From Parolsenella sp958406235 (GTDB lineage Bacteria; Actinomycetota; Coriobacteriia; Coriobacteriales; Atopobiaceae): a stretch of 64,000 bases of DNA. The stretch's first letter is position 1. Each line of letters opens with the position of its first letter. A program made the position numbers and the translations under genes. Positions 17,181 to 24,787 of this stretch are shown piece by piece. Below the pieces are notes generated by a model. It ran no database searches, was not told where the DNA came from, and saw only the letters and a program-made list of their open reading frames with translations. The stretch covers positions 134,643-198,642 of the forward strand of contig NZ_JBCLNF010000004.1 of the NCBI RefSeq assembly GCF_039062465.1. Reading direction: 5' to 3'.

Positions 17181-17209
17181 AAAAAAGCCAGGAGCCGAAG
17201 CCCCTGGCC
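17181..17209 (-). terminator. Terminator of tRNA-Pro
   Basis: GCCAGG (17187-17192) pairs with CCTGGC (17203-17208). Minus-strand reading continues TTTTTTG. It lies directly past the 3' end of the tRNA; the rest of the 237-bp gap to the left shows nothing else. Confidence 0.85.
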
Positions 17210-17219
17210 TGCAATTTCG

Positions 17220-17296
17220 TGGTCGGGTTGACTGGATTCGAACCAGCGACCCCCGCGTCCCGAACGCGGTGCTCTACCAAACTGAGCCACAACCCG
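17220..17296 (-). tRNA. tRNA-Pro (anticodon CGG)
   Basis: The cloverleaf folds fully: acceptor CGGGTTG / CAACCCG, anticodon stem CCGCG / CGCGG with loop TTCGGGA, so the anticodon is CGG. The T-arm has GGTTCGAATCC. The CCA end is encoded (17220-17222). Confidence 0.95.
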
Positions 17297-17383
17297 ATGC
17301 GAGAGAGAAGTTTAGCACACTGTGCGCTTGATGCAACCGAGAAATTTCAACGGGATTAAATGAGCGATTTATGAGCCGAAAAG

Positions 17384-18250
17384 CTACTCCGCTCCACCGG
17401 CGACAGCAGCCCACGCTCGCCAACCATGATGCTCTCGCACGGCTTCGGCAATGCGCTCCGCCGCGTCCCCGCTCTCGCAGATCGCGAACGAACACGCACC
17501 AGAGCCCGTCACCATGGACGCCGCGACGCCCTCCTGCCCGGCAAGCCACTCACTCACTGCCCAGACATCGCCGCACAGGTGGCACGCCGCAGGAGCTAGG
17601 TTGTTGAAGAGGTTGGCCGCCATCGCGGCAACATCGCCGGCGGCGAGGGCCTCGCACACCACCTCGTAGCTCGCAGGATCCTCGCCCGCACGATCGAACT
17701 CGTCATACGCCTCCTTGGTGGAGACGCCACCGACGGCGGGCATGACGAGGGCAACAGGCATCGAGAACTCCGGGAAGGTGCGCTCGAGCACATCTCCTGC
17801 ACCCAGATACAGGCCCGGGCGTGGATCGAGGAAGAACGCGACGTCGGCGCCGACGCGCCTCGCCACGGCCACAACACGCTCGTCGCACACGGAAACGCCC
17901 CAGCGCTCACAAAGAGCACGCAGAACGGCACCCGCATCCGCGGACGAGCCTCCCAGGCCCGCCTTCTCCGGAATGCGCGCCGTGACCTCGACGCGGACCT
18001 CGGGTCGCTCTCCCAGGGCCTCGGCGAGAAGCGTCGCCGCACGCCAGACCGTCGTCCTCTCGGGAGCGACCTCAAGAGCGGGCGCATGAACAACCTCGAG
18101 CTCAGGAGCATCGCTTACGACAACGGTGTCACAAAGCGCCACCGGCACCATCACAGAATCGACGCGATGATAACCGCGGTCGTCCTTCTCGTGATGGATG
18201 CCAAGATGGAGGTTGACCTTACAAGGGGTCTCGACGACCTGCCGCGACAT
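17384..18250 (-). CDS. ispE: 4-diphosphocytidyl-2-C-methyl-D-erythritol kinase
   Basis: The 288-residue GHMP kinase phosphorylates CDP-ME in the non-mevalonate isoprenoid pathway. The N-terminus PCKVNLHLGI matches the family's AKINLxL start. PEKAGLGGSSADAGAVL is the ATP-binding glycine loop, and the C-terminal MVTGSGACSFAI is the third GHMP motif. It lies 9 bp downstream of veg, an arrangement also seen in Firmicutes. It supplies precursors to the polyprenyl synthase encoded elsewhere in the window. Confidence 0.93.
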   Translation of the reverse strand: MSRQVVETPCKVNLHLGIHHEKDDRGYHRVDSVMVPVALCDTVVVSDAPELEVVHAPALEVAPERTTVWRAATLLAEALGERPEVRVEVTARIPEKAGLGGSSADAGAVLRALCERWGVSVCDERVVAVARRVGADVAFFLDPRPGLYLGAGDVLERTFPEFSMPVALVMPAVGGVSTKEAYDEFDRAGEDPASYEVVCEALAAGDVAAMAANLFNNLAPAACHLCGDVWAVSEWLAGQEGVAASMVTGSGACSFAICESGDAAERIAEAVREHHGWRAWAAVAGGAE

Positions 18251-18259
18251 AAGCGGACG

Positions 18260-18559
18260 CTACTCCTCGAGATCGGCAACGACGTAGTCGAAGAGGCGCT
18301 CGCCAGACTCGCTGTCAAACAGCTCGACAGTACCGGTGAGCACGTCAACGTACTGGTAGGACTGGCGGGCCTTGCGACCGCGGCGCTCCTCGACCTCGAG
18401 GACGAACAGCGACGGGTGCGCCTGGACGAGGGTGCCGGTGCGCTCGACGATGCGGGAGCGACCCATGTTGGCCTTGACCTTCAGGCGCTCGCCCTTGAGG
18501 CCCTCGAGCTTCTCGCGGATTTCATCAACCCTGTTGACAGAAGGGACTTCGTTCTCCAT
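18260..18559 (-). CDS. veg: Veg family protein
   Basis: A 99-residue small SH3-like protein. The pattern IREKLEGLKGERLKVKANMGR followed by ERTGTLVQAHPSLFVLEVEE and SYQYVDVLTGTVELFD is the Veg signature. In Bacillus, Veg is abundant and promotes biofilm matrix gene expression by an indirect route; its role here is unknown. MENEVPS at 18559 is taken as the start because Veg homology begins shortly after. The ribosome site is weak, and the frame stays open upstream to 18643. Confidence 0.85.
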   Translation of the reverse strand: MENEVPSVNRVDEIREKLEGLKGERLKVKANMGRSRIVERTGTLVQAHPSLFVLEVEERRGRKARQSYQYVDVLTGTVELFDSESGERLFDYVVADLEE

Positions 18560-18706
18560 GCTACGCTCTCTATCCTGACCGCCTGAAATAACTCCATGTT
18601 TGGAAGGAGTTAACAAAGGTAGACTGCGGCCACTCTGATTCATGTGAATTGTTATCGTACTGTCTGCTTATCAACGCCTCAACATCCCGGGCGAAAGGAA
18701 CGCAGA

Positions 18707-19795
18707 ATGAACATGGAGCGTGCAGGTCGCGTACTCGACAACCTCGAAGACATGGGCATGAGCCAGGTGCTCGTCACCGACCCGATGTCCATCTGGTACC
18801 TCACTGGCTACTGGAACCTCCCCTACGAGCGCTTCTATGCCCTCTACCTCGCCCGCACGGACGGGGGCGTCAAGACGGTCATGTTCTGTAACCGCCTCTT
18901 CCCGGATGCCACCGCAACCGGCTGCGAGATCAAGGTCTTCGATGACACCGAGGACCCGATTCCGCTCGTCGTCGAAACCTGCGACGGGAGCTCGCCGCTC
19001 GGTGTCGACAAGGTGCTCGCCGCCCGCTGGCTGCTCCCCCTCATGGATGCCCACGCCGCGAGCGAGTTCCGCCTGGGCTCGCCCGCCGTCGACCTCGCGC
19101 GCTCCATCAAGGATGCCAGCGAGCTTGACCTCATGCGCGCCGCCTCCGCCACGAACGACAAGGCGATGGAGTGGCTGCGCTCCCAGCTGCGCGAGGGCGT
19201 GACCGAGCACGAAATCGCGAGCGGCCTTCTCGCCGAGTACCGTCGCCTTGGCGCCCAGGAGCACAGTTTCACGCCGATCGTGAGCTTTGGCGCCAACGCC
19301 GCAGACCCGCACCACGAGCCGGACGAGACGCAGCTCCACCGTGGCGACCTCGTGCTGTTCGACGTGGGCTGCAAGCGCGACTCGTACTGCTCCGACATGA
19401 CGCGCACGTTCTTCTTTGGCGCCGAGCCCAGCGAACGCGACCGCGAGATCTACGAGACGGTGCGTCGCGCCAACGAGGCCGCCGAGGCCATCGTGCGCCC
19501 CGGCGTGACGTTCGCCGAGATTGATCTCACCGCCCGCCGCATCATCGAGGAGGCTGGCTACGGCGAGTACTTCACGCACCGCCTGGGTCACCAGATCGGC
19601 CTAGAAGACCACGAGCCCGGGGACGTCTCCTCGGCTCACGACGAGCCCGTGCGCGCCGGTCAGTGCTTCTCCATCGAGCCAGGCATCTATCTGCCGGGCG
19701 AGATGGGTGTGCGCATCGAAGACCTGCTCATCGTCACGGAGGATGGCTGCGAGGTCATGAACAGCTATCCCAAGGAGCTCACCGTCATCGAGTAG
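18707..19795 (+). CDS. M24 family aminopeptidase (Xaa-Pro peptidase-like)
   Basis: The protein has 362 residues. An N-terminal creatinase-like domain (about 1-130) is followed by a pita-bread metallopeptidase domain. Metal ligands are visible as Asp in LFDVGCKRDSYCSDMTR (two Asp), His in HRLGHQIGLEDHE, and two Glu in FSIEPGIYLPGEMGVRIEDL. These cut Xaa-Pro bonds or dipeptides in the cytoplasm; PepP and PepQ cannot be told apart here. GAAAGGA precedes the ATG at 18707. The gene is divergent from veg-ispE and ends in its own terminator. Confidence 0.9.
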   Translation: MNMERAGRVLDNLEDMGMSQVLVTDPMSIWYLTGYWNLPYERFYALYLARTDGGVKTVMFCNRLFPDATATGCEIKVFDDTEDPIPLVVETCDGSSPLGVDKVLAARWLLPLMDAHAASEFRLGSPAVDLARSIKDASELDLMRAASATNDKAMEWLRSQLREGVTEHEIASGLLAEYRRLGAQEHSFTPIVSFGANAADPHHEPDETQLHRGDLVLFDVGCKRDSYCSDMTRTFFFGAEPSERDREIYETVRRANEAAEAIVRPGVTFAEIDLTARRIIEEAGYGEYFTHRLGHQIGLEDHEPGDVSSAHDEPVRAGQCFSIEPGIYLPGEMGVRIEDLLIVTEDGCEVMNSYPKELTVIE

Positions 19796-19816
19796 CGAGC
19801 CAAAGGGAAGGCCGAG

Positions 19817-19857
19817 CGGGCCGGGGCGCGAACGATTTCGCCCCGGCCCGTTCATTT
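19817..19857 (+). terminator. Strong, possibly two-way terminator
   Basis: A 12-bp stem, CGGGCCGGGGCG (19817-19828) with CGCCCCGGCCCG (19839-19850), is followed by TTCATTTG. It lies between the convergent M24 peptidase and HAD genes. Confidence 0.85.
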
Positions 19858-19902
19858 GTGCTTCGCAAGGGAGCTAACGGCAGGACCGGTGCGCGACGCC
19901 GG

Positions 19903-20676
19903 CTAGCCCTCCAACACATACTTGTGGATTGCCCAGACCGCGCCATCCTCGTCCACGGACGGCGCGATTACGTCCGCCGCAGCCTTCACGTCATCGCTTG
20001 CCTGGCCCATGGCCACGCCGATGCCCGCATGGCGCAGCATGTGGACGTCATTGCCGCCATCGCCGATGGCCATGCACTCGGCCGGCGTGATGCCCAGGCG
20101 CGCGCAGAAGGCGTCGATCGCGTCGCCCTTGCCGCAGCCCGCGCTGACGATGTCGAGGAAGTTGGGGGACCAGCGCACGTTTTCGAGCCCGTCTATGCCG
20201 CCGAGGAGCTCCTCGTCCGCTTCGGGCGCGACGTCGGTCACGATCTGTAGAACGTTCGCGCAGTCAACATCGTCCCACGAGCGGACCTCGTGCCCAGGCT
20301 TGTAGCGAAGGGAGCGGGCGAGCTCATCCGGGTCGCCGCAAAAGTACAGGGCGTCCGGCTCCGTGAATGACGTGGAGAGGCCACGCTCGCGAAGACGCTC
20401 CACCAGGGCGGCCACGCACTTCTCGGGCATGGGCTTGCTCGAAATGACCTCGCCTGAGGCCATGAAGCAGTACTCGCCATTGGCGGTGGCATAGCCGTCG
20501 AAGTCGAAGCTCGCGTCCATGCCGATGCTGTCCTTATAGCGGCCGGTCACGATAAACGAGGCCACGCCGCGGCGATGGGCCTCCTCGAGAGCAGCTTTCG
20601 TACTAGGGCGCATATCGGGCGCGTCGAACGGGACGAGCGTGCCATCAATGTCCAGAAACAGCGCCTTGATTGCCAT
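19903..20676 (-). CDS. Cof-type HAD phosphatase
   Basis: The 257-residue HAD-superfamily IIB hydrolase has FLDIDGTLV (nucleophile Asp and general acid), FIVTGR (motif II), a Lys in GCGKGDAID and GDGGNDVHML (motif IV). The C2-type cap domain lies between motifs II and III. The family dephosphorylates sugar phosphates and cofactors with broad specificity; the substrate here is unknown. The start at 20676 has GGAG upstream. A type A palindrome lies 47 bp before it, on the nagB side. Confidence 0.9.
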   Translation of the reverse strand: MAIKALFLDIDGTLVPFDAPDMRPSTKAALEEAHRRGVASFIVTGRYKDSIGMDASFDFDGYATANGEYCFMASGEVISSKPMPEKCVAALVERLRERGLSTSFTEPDALYFCGDPDELARSLRYKPGHEVRSWDDVDCANVLQIVTDVAPEADEELLGGIDGLENVRWSPNFLDIVSAGCGKGDAIDAFCARLGITPAECMAIGDGGNDVHMLRHAGIGVAMGQASDDVKAAADVIAPSVDEDGAVWAIHKYVLEG

Positions 20677-20723
20677 ATGGTGCTCCGTCTCTCGTACGTA
20701 TCCCCCCTGGTGGGCCGCCGAAA

Positions 20724-20752
20724 GTTGACAAAGGGACTGTCCCTTTGTCAAC
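20724..20752. repeat. Type A REP-like palindrome, copy 1
   Basis: A perfect 14-bp inverted repeat around a single central T: GTTGACAAAGGGAC and its complement. It lies between the HAD phosphatase start and the nagB terminator. Confidence 0.9.
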
Positions 20753-20785
20753 CCCGCCTGCCCGCCTGCGCCCATCCCGCGCAAC

Positions 20786-20816
20786 GAAAAAGGCCCGAGG
20801 CGCACTGCCCCGGGCC
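20786..20816 (-). terminator. Terminator of nagB
   Basis: GGCCCGAGG (20792-20800) pairs with CCCCGGGCC (20808-20816) with one mismatch. Minus-strand reading ends in TTTTT. Confidence 0.85.
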
Positions 20817-20851
20817 CGGACTTGGCTCTTATCGGCTTGCTTTGACCGATT

Positions 20852-21589
20852 CTAGTACAGACCCTCGCACATCGAGAGCGCGGCGTCATCGGCAACGACA
20901 ACGCAGTTGGGGTGAAGCTGCAGGATGGATGCCGGGCAGCTGGGCGCGATCGGACCGAAGCACATGTCGTGAACAGCCTGGGCCTTCTTCTCACCGTTAG
21001 CGACAACGAGAATCATGCGGGAGTACATGATGGTCTGCGTACCCATGGTGTAAGCCTGGCGCGGGACGTCCTCCTCCTTCTCGAAGAGGCGGCTGTTGGC
21101 CTGGATGGTGCTCTCCGTCAGGTCGACGCAGTGGGTGCCGGCGCTGAAGTGGTCATCGGGCTCGTTGAAGCCGATGTGACCGTTGTTGCCAATGCCCAGG
21201 AGCTGGAGGTCGGTATAGCCGGCCTCGGCGACGATCTTGTCGTACTCGGCGCAGGCAGCGGCGGCATCCGGGTTGGAGCCATCCGGCACGTGCGTGTTGG
21301 CGAGGTCGATGTTGACGTGATCGAACAGGTTGTCACGCATGAAGAAGTGATAGCTCTGCGGGTCATCATGGTCGAGGCCGCGGTACTCGTCCAGGTTGTA
21401 AGTGCTGACCTCGGAGAAATCGCAGTCGCCGTTTTTGCAAGCCTCAACGAGGTTCTGGTAGGTGCCGATGGGCGTGGTGCCGGTGGCGAGGCCGAGCACG
21501 CAGTTCGGCTTCAGGATGACCTGAGCGGCGATGATGTTCGCCGCTTTGCGGCTCATGTCCTCGTAATCCTTGGCGTGAATGATCTTCAT
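20852..21589 (-). CDS. nagB: Glucosamine-6-phosphate deaminase
   Basis: The 245-residue enzyme turns glucosamine-6-phosphate into fructose-6-phosphate and ammonia, letting amino sugars enter glycolysis. LGLATGTTPIGTY is the phosphate-binding loop. YNLDEYRGL holds the catalytic Asp, and GNNGHIGFNEPD the His/Glu pair. The length matches the short, non-allosteric type. No nagA or PTS gene is next to it. A terminator follows it. Confidence 0.95.
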   Translation of the reverse strand: MKIIHAKDYEDMSRKAANIIAAQVILKPNCVLGLATGTTPIGTYQNLVEACKNGDCDFSEVSTYNLDEYRGLDHDDPQSYHFFMRDNLFDHVNIDLANTHVPDGSNPDAAAACAEYDKIVAEAGYTDLQLLGIGNNGHIGFNEPDDHFSAGTHCVDLTESTIQANSRLFEKEEDVPRQAYTMGTQTIMYSRMILVVANGEKKAQAVHDMCFGPIAPSCPASILQLHPNCVVVADDAALSMCEGLY

Positions 21590-21840
21590 GGCGCGTCCCT
21601 TCTCTAACGGGATGGGGTGCTATCCTTTGCGCCCCACCTGCGGCCCGCGTCGGCCGCAACCAACGTGAGACGCGGCCACCAGGGCGAGGTCGCGCAGCTA
21701 TGAGGATTTCGCGCCACGTCGAGGCCCCTGCCCGTCCATGGCGGATTGGGGCGTTGCCCCAAGCGTTTCCATGATGAACCGACGTGTCCCAAGCCTCAAG
21801 CAATAATTCGGGGAATGGCAGGAGTTGCCGCTAAAGCCCA

Positions 21841-21879
21841 CAAGAGTTGACAAAGGGACTGTCCCTTTGTCAACTCTTG
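21841..21879. repeat. Type A REP-like palindrome, copy 2 (longest)
   Basis: A perfect 19-bp inverted repeat around a central T (CAAGAGTTGACAAAGGGAC and complement). It is paired with a type B element 7 bp away. The rest of the 332-bp gap between rdgB and nagB (21590-21921) shows nothing else I can name. Confidence 0.9.
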
Positions 21880-21886
21880 CAACGCT

Positions 21887-21917
21887 ACCTGAAAAAGGGA
21901 CTGTCCCTTTTGCAGGT
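21887..21917. repeat. Type B REP-like palindrome, copy 1
   Basis: ACCTGAAAAAGGGAC pairs with GTCCCTTTTGCAGGT around a T, with one mismatched pair. It ends 5 bp from the rdgB stop codon. Confidence 0.88.
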
Positions 21918-21921
21918 TTTT

Positions 21922-22548
21922 CTAGGCGAGCTGGCGGGCGAGATCGGCGAGGGCGTGGGCGCGGTGGGAGATGGCGTTCTTCTCCGCGGGCTCGAGCTCG
22001 GCCATGGTGCGGCCCGGGGTGTCGGCGGGCCAGAAGAGCGGGTCGTAGCCAAAGCCGTTGGTACCGCGCGGCTCGCGGCCAATCATGCCCTCGCAGTCGC
22101 CCTCACCGCAGATGACGGTGCCATCGGCCTGGATCAGCACCACGCTCGAATGGAAGCGCGCGGTGCGCTCCTCCTCCGGCACGTTCTCCATCTCGCGCAT
22201 GAGCTTCTCGTTGTTGCGCTGGTCGTCGCCATGGACGCCAGCCCAGCGCGCGCTCATGATGCCCGGCTCGCCGGACAACGCATCGACGACGAGGCCGGAG
22301 TCGTCGGCCACGGCGGCAAAGCCCGTCTGCTCGAGCGCGGCCTCAGCCTTGATGATGGCGTTCTGCGTGAAGGTGTCCCCGTTCTCCACCGGGTCGGGGA
22401 AGTCGCCGAGCTCGCCGAGCGCGTAGAAGGAGACGCCGGGCATGAGCGGGGCGAGGATGGCCTCGATCTCGGTCACCTTGTGGGGGTTACCCGTGGCAAC
22501 GACGACGGTCTTTGCGGAATCAAGCGTGGCGATGTCTACCTTGGCCAT
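21922..22548 (-). CDS. rdgB: XTP/dITP (non-canonical purine NTP) pyrophosphatase
   Basis: The 208-residue Ham1/RdgB enzyme hydrolyses dITP and XTP to keep deaminated purines out of DNA. VVVATGNPHKVTEI is the N-terminal substrate loop, AVADDSGLVVDAL the central motif with catalytic Asp, and GTNGFGYDPLF and SHRAHAL are the conserved C-terminal motifs. The start at 22548 follows AAGGAG. It is the last gene of the murI-rph-rdgB cluster, a common grouping in Gram-positives. Confidence 0.95.
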   Translation of the reverse strand: MAKVDIATLDSAKTVVVATGNPHKVTEIEAILAPLMPGVSFYALGELGDFPDPVENGDTFTQNAIIKAEAALEQTGFAAVADDSGLVVDALSGEPGIMSARWAGVHGDDQRNNEKLMREMENVPEEERTARFHSSVVLIQADGTVICGEGDCEGMIGREPRGTNGFGYDPLFWPADTPGRTMAELEPAEKNAISHRAHALADLARQLA

Positions 22549-22651
22549 GGTTACTCCTTGTCTGAGATGCAGCAGGTGGGTGGGACGGCACGCGAGCGAA
22601 CGGTTGTCGGCGCGCAAGCGAGCGGTTCCCAGCGCGCGGGACGCGCGAGGG

Positions 22652-23386
22652 TTACGCCGTGAAGCCCGTGACCTCGTTCTGGAGGTCGCACAGGCGCCTA
22701 ATACCGGCCTCTCCCATGTCGAGCAGCTCGTTGAGCTGGGCGCGAGAAAGGGTCGAGCGCTCGCCGGTTCCTTGGATCTCGACGATGCCGCCGTCCGCGG
22801 TCCCCACGAGGTTGAGGTCGACATCGGCATGCGAGTCTTCGGGGTAATCGAGGTCGAGCATCGGCGTGCCGGCGACGACGCCCATGCTGATGGCGGCGAC
22901 CTGGCCCGTGAGCGGCAGCCTCTTGATCTTGCCTTGCTCGACGAAGTTCATCAGCGCATCGTGCAGTGCCACCCAACCGCCAGTAATGCTCGCGGTACGC
23001 GTGCCACCGTCCGCCTGAAGAACGTCGCAGTCGACGGTGATGGTGAACTCGCCCAGGTGGTCGAGGTCGCACACGGCGCGAAGGCTACGACCGATAAGGC
23101 GCTCGATCTCCATCGAACGGCCCTTGCGGCCCTTGTACTCGCGCTTCGTGCGAGAGCTCGTGGAGGCGGGCAGCATCGCGTACTCCGCGGTGAGCCAGCC
23201 CTTACGGCTGGCCTTGCGCCACGCCGGCAACGCCTCCTCGATCGTGGCGGTGCACATGACGCGCGTGTCGCCAAACTCCGCGAGGCACGAGCCGTGGGCG
23301 TTCTTCATGACGTCACGCGTGAGCGTGATGGGGCGCAGCTGGTCGAGGGCGCGGCCCTCGGGCCTGCGCTGCGTGAAATCCTGCAT
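22652..23386 (-). CDS. rph: Ribonuclease PH
   Basis: The 244-residue phosphorolytic 3'-5' exonuclease trims tRNA 3' ends. GRALDQLRPI at the N-terminus, CTATIEEALPAW, TVDCDVLQADGGTRTASITGG and LDLDYPEDSHADVDLNLV with active-site Asp residues all match. Start ATG (MQDFTQRR) at 23386 has GGAG upstream. The gap to murI is 13 bp, so the genes are co-transcribed. Confidence 0.96.
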   Translation of the reverse strand: MQDFTQRRPEGRALDQLRPITLTRDVMKNAHGSCLAEFGDTRVMCTATIEEALPAWRKASRKGWLTAEYAMLPASTSSRTKREYKGRKGRSMEIERLIGRSLRAVCDLDHLGEFTITVDCDVLQADGGTRTASITGGWVALHDALMNFVEQGKIKRLPLTGQVAAISMGVVAGTPMLDLDYPEDSHADVDLNLVGTADGGIVEIQGTGERSTLSRAQLNELLDMGEAGIRRLCDLQNEVTGFTA

Positions 23387-23399
23387 GAGAGTCTCCTTG

Positions 23400-24359
23400 C
23401 TAGTCAACGAGCGACTCGAGCGTGTCTAGCTCGATGTGCTCGATCGAATCGAGCGAATGCCCAAAGATGAACTTACCCGCGACGGCAAACGACGTGATGT
23501 CATCCGAGGTGGTGGCAAAGCGATACTTGGGCTCGCCGCCAGCGCCGAGGTTGGGCGAGGCAGGATCTGCAAGCTCGCCACGACGGCCGAGAATCTCCGC
23601 CACCTCGCGAGCCGTTTCCTCCGCCGAGCTCACGGTGCGGACATCCGGGCCCAGGGCACTCGAGATCTCGTGAGCGAGCAGCGGGAAGTGCGTGCAGCCA
23701 AGAACGACCGTATCGATACCGCGGCCCAGAAGCGGGGCGACGTTTCTGCGCGCCAGCTCGCGAACCTCCGGCGTGTCGAAGACGCCAACGCTATCCATCC
23801 AGTCCTCGTGCAGATAGGTGCCCGTGGCAAGCTCGCGCTCGACGAAATCGACGAACGAACCGGCGGCGCTCTGCGTGACGCGCACGCCGGCATCGAGATT
23901 GTGGATGGCGCGCTCGTAGGCACCCGAGTCGACCGTGCCCTGCGTGGCAAGCACGCCAACGCGACGCGAACGGGTGGCCTGAATCGCGGCGCGAGCGCCC
24001 GGCTCAATCACGCCGATGACCGGAACCTTGAGCGCGCGCTGGATGACATCGAGGCCGGCGGCCGTGGCGGTGTTGCACGCGATGACGACGAGCTTGACGT
24101 CATGGCGCTCGAGCCAGCGGCCAACCTGGCGCACGAATAGGCGAACCTCCGCCTGGGGACGCGGGCCATAGGGGCATCGTTTGGTATCGCCAACGTAGTA
24201 AATCGACTCGGCCGGGAGAAGCGACGCGATGCAGCGGGCAACGGTGAGGCCGCCAATACCAGAGTCAAAGATGCCAATGGGCTTGTTGTTCTCAGATGCG
24301 ATGGCCGCGCGAGGCGACGTCACGGCTGCGGGATCGAACCCGTCATCGAGAACGCTCAT
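23400..24359 (-). CDS. murI: Glutamate racemase
   Basis: The 319-residue enzyme makes D-glutamate for peptidoglycan without a cofactor. IGIFDSGIGGLTV holds the first catalytic region. VVIACNTATAAGLD and VVLGCTHFPLLAHE carry the two catalytic cysteines. It has about 25 extra residues at the N-terminus and about 40 beyond the usual C-terminus. It heads the murI-rph-rdgB cluster and works upstream of MurE-type ligases, one of which is encoded divergently 430 bp away. Confidence 0.95.
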   Translation of the reverse strand: MSVLDDGFDPAAVTSPRAAIASENNKPIGIFDSGIGGLTVARCIASLLPAESIYYVGDTKRCPYGPRPQAEVRLFVRQVGRWLERHDVKLVVIACNTATAAGLDVIQRALKVPVIGVIEPGARAAIQATRSRRVGVLATQGTVDSGAYERAIHNLDAGVRVTQSAAGSFVDFVERELATGTYLHEDWMDSVGVFDTPEVRELARRNVAPLLGRGIDTVVLGCTHFPLLAHEISSALGPDVRTVSSAEETAREVAEILGRRGELADPASPNLGAGGEPKYRFATTSDDITSFAVAGKFIFGHSLDSIEHIELDTLESLVD

Positions 24360-24414
24360 GGACTCGCTCCCCTCTCACCGGGACCGACGGGATCCGGAGC
24401 CGGTGGCGGCATAT

Positions 24415-24444
24415 GAAAAAAGGCCGGAGACAATGCCTCCGGCC
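24415..24444 (-). terminator. Terminator of tRNA-Val
   Basis: GGCCGGAG (24422-24429) pairs with CTCCGGCC (24437-24444). Minus-strand reading continues TTTTTTC. Confidence 0.85.
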
Positions 24445-24454
24445 TGCGGTTACA

Positions 24455-24530
24455 TGGTGGGCGATGAGGGATTCGAACCCCCGACCTTGTGCGTGTAAGG
24501 CACCTGCGCTAGCCACTGCGCCAATCGCCC
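24455..24530 (-). tRNA. tRNA-Val (anticodon TAC)
   Basis: Acceptor GGGCGAT / ATCGCCC, D-arm GCGCAGTGGCTAGCGC, anticodon loop CTTACAC (anticodon TAC) and T-arm GGGGGTTCGAATCCC are all present. The CCA end is encoded. The anticodon stem has one mismatched outer pair. Confidence 0.94.
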
Positions 24531-24728
24531 GCAGGCATGGGAAGTGTAGCACAGGACAGCCCACGGCTCACTCCACCATGGCATGCCCACGACCCGTCGC
24601 TCCCCGCGACGCGCGTGCGGCACGGCTCGAGGCACGGCCCGCCACGCCCACGGCGCGCGACCGGCCTGGCTCACCGCACTCGTCGCCCTTCTACCTCGCC
24701 CACAACCGTCCCTCCATCGCGCGCCGCG

Positions 24729-24734
24729 TATACT
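24729..24734 (+). promoter_or_regulatory. Candidate -10 box of the murE promoter
   Basis: TATACT lies 54 bp before the murE start, at the end of a 257-bp gap that shows nothing else. The -35 region is not clear. Confidence 0.35.
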
Positions 24735-24787
24735 TGGAATGTTGAATACGCGCCGGCACAGCCCGGCCGCACGTTAGGAGACGTCTC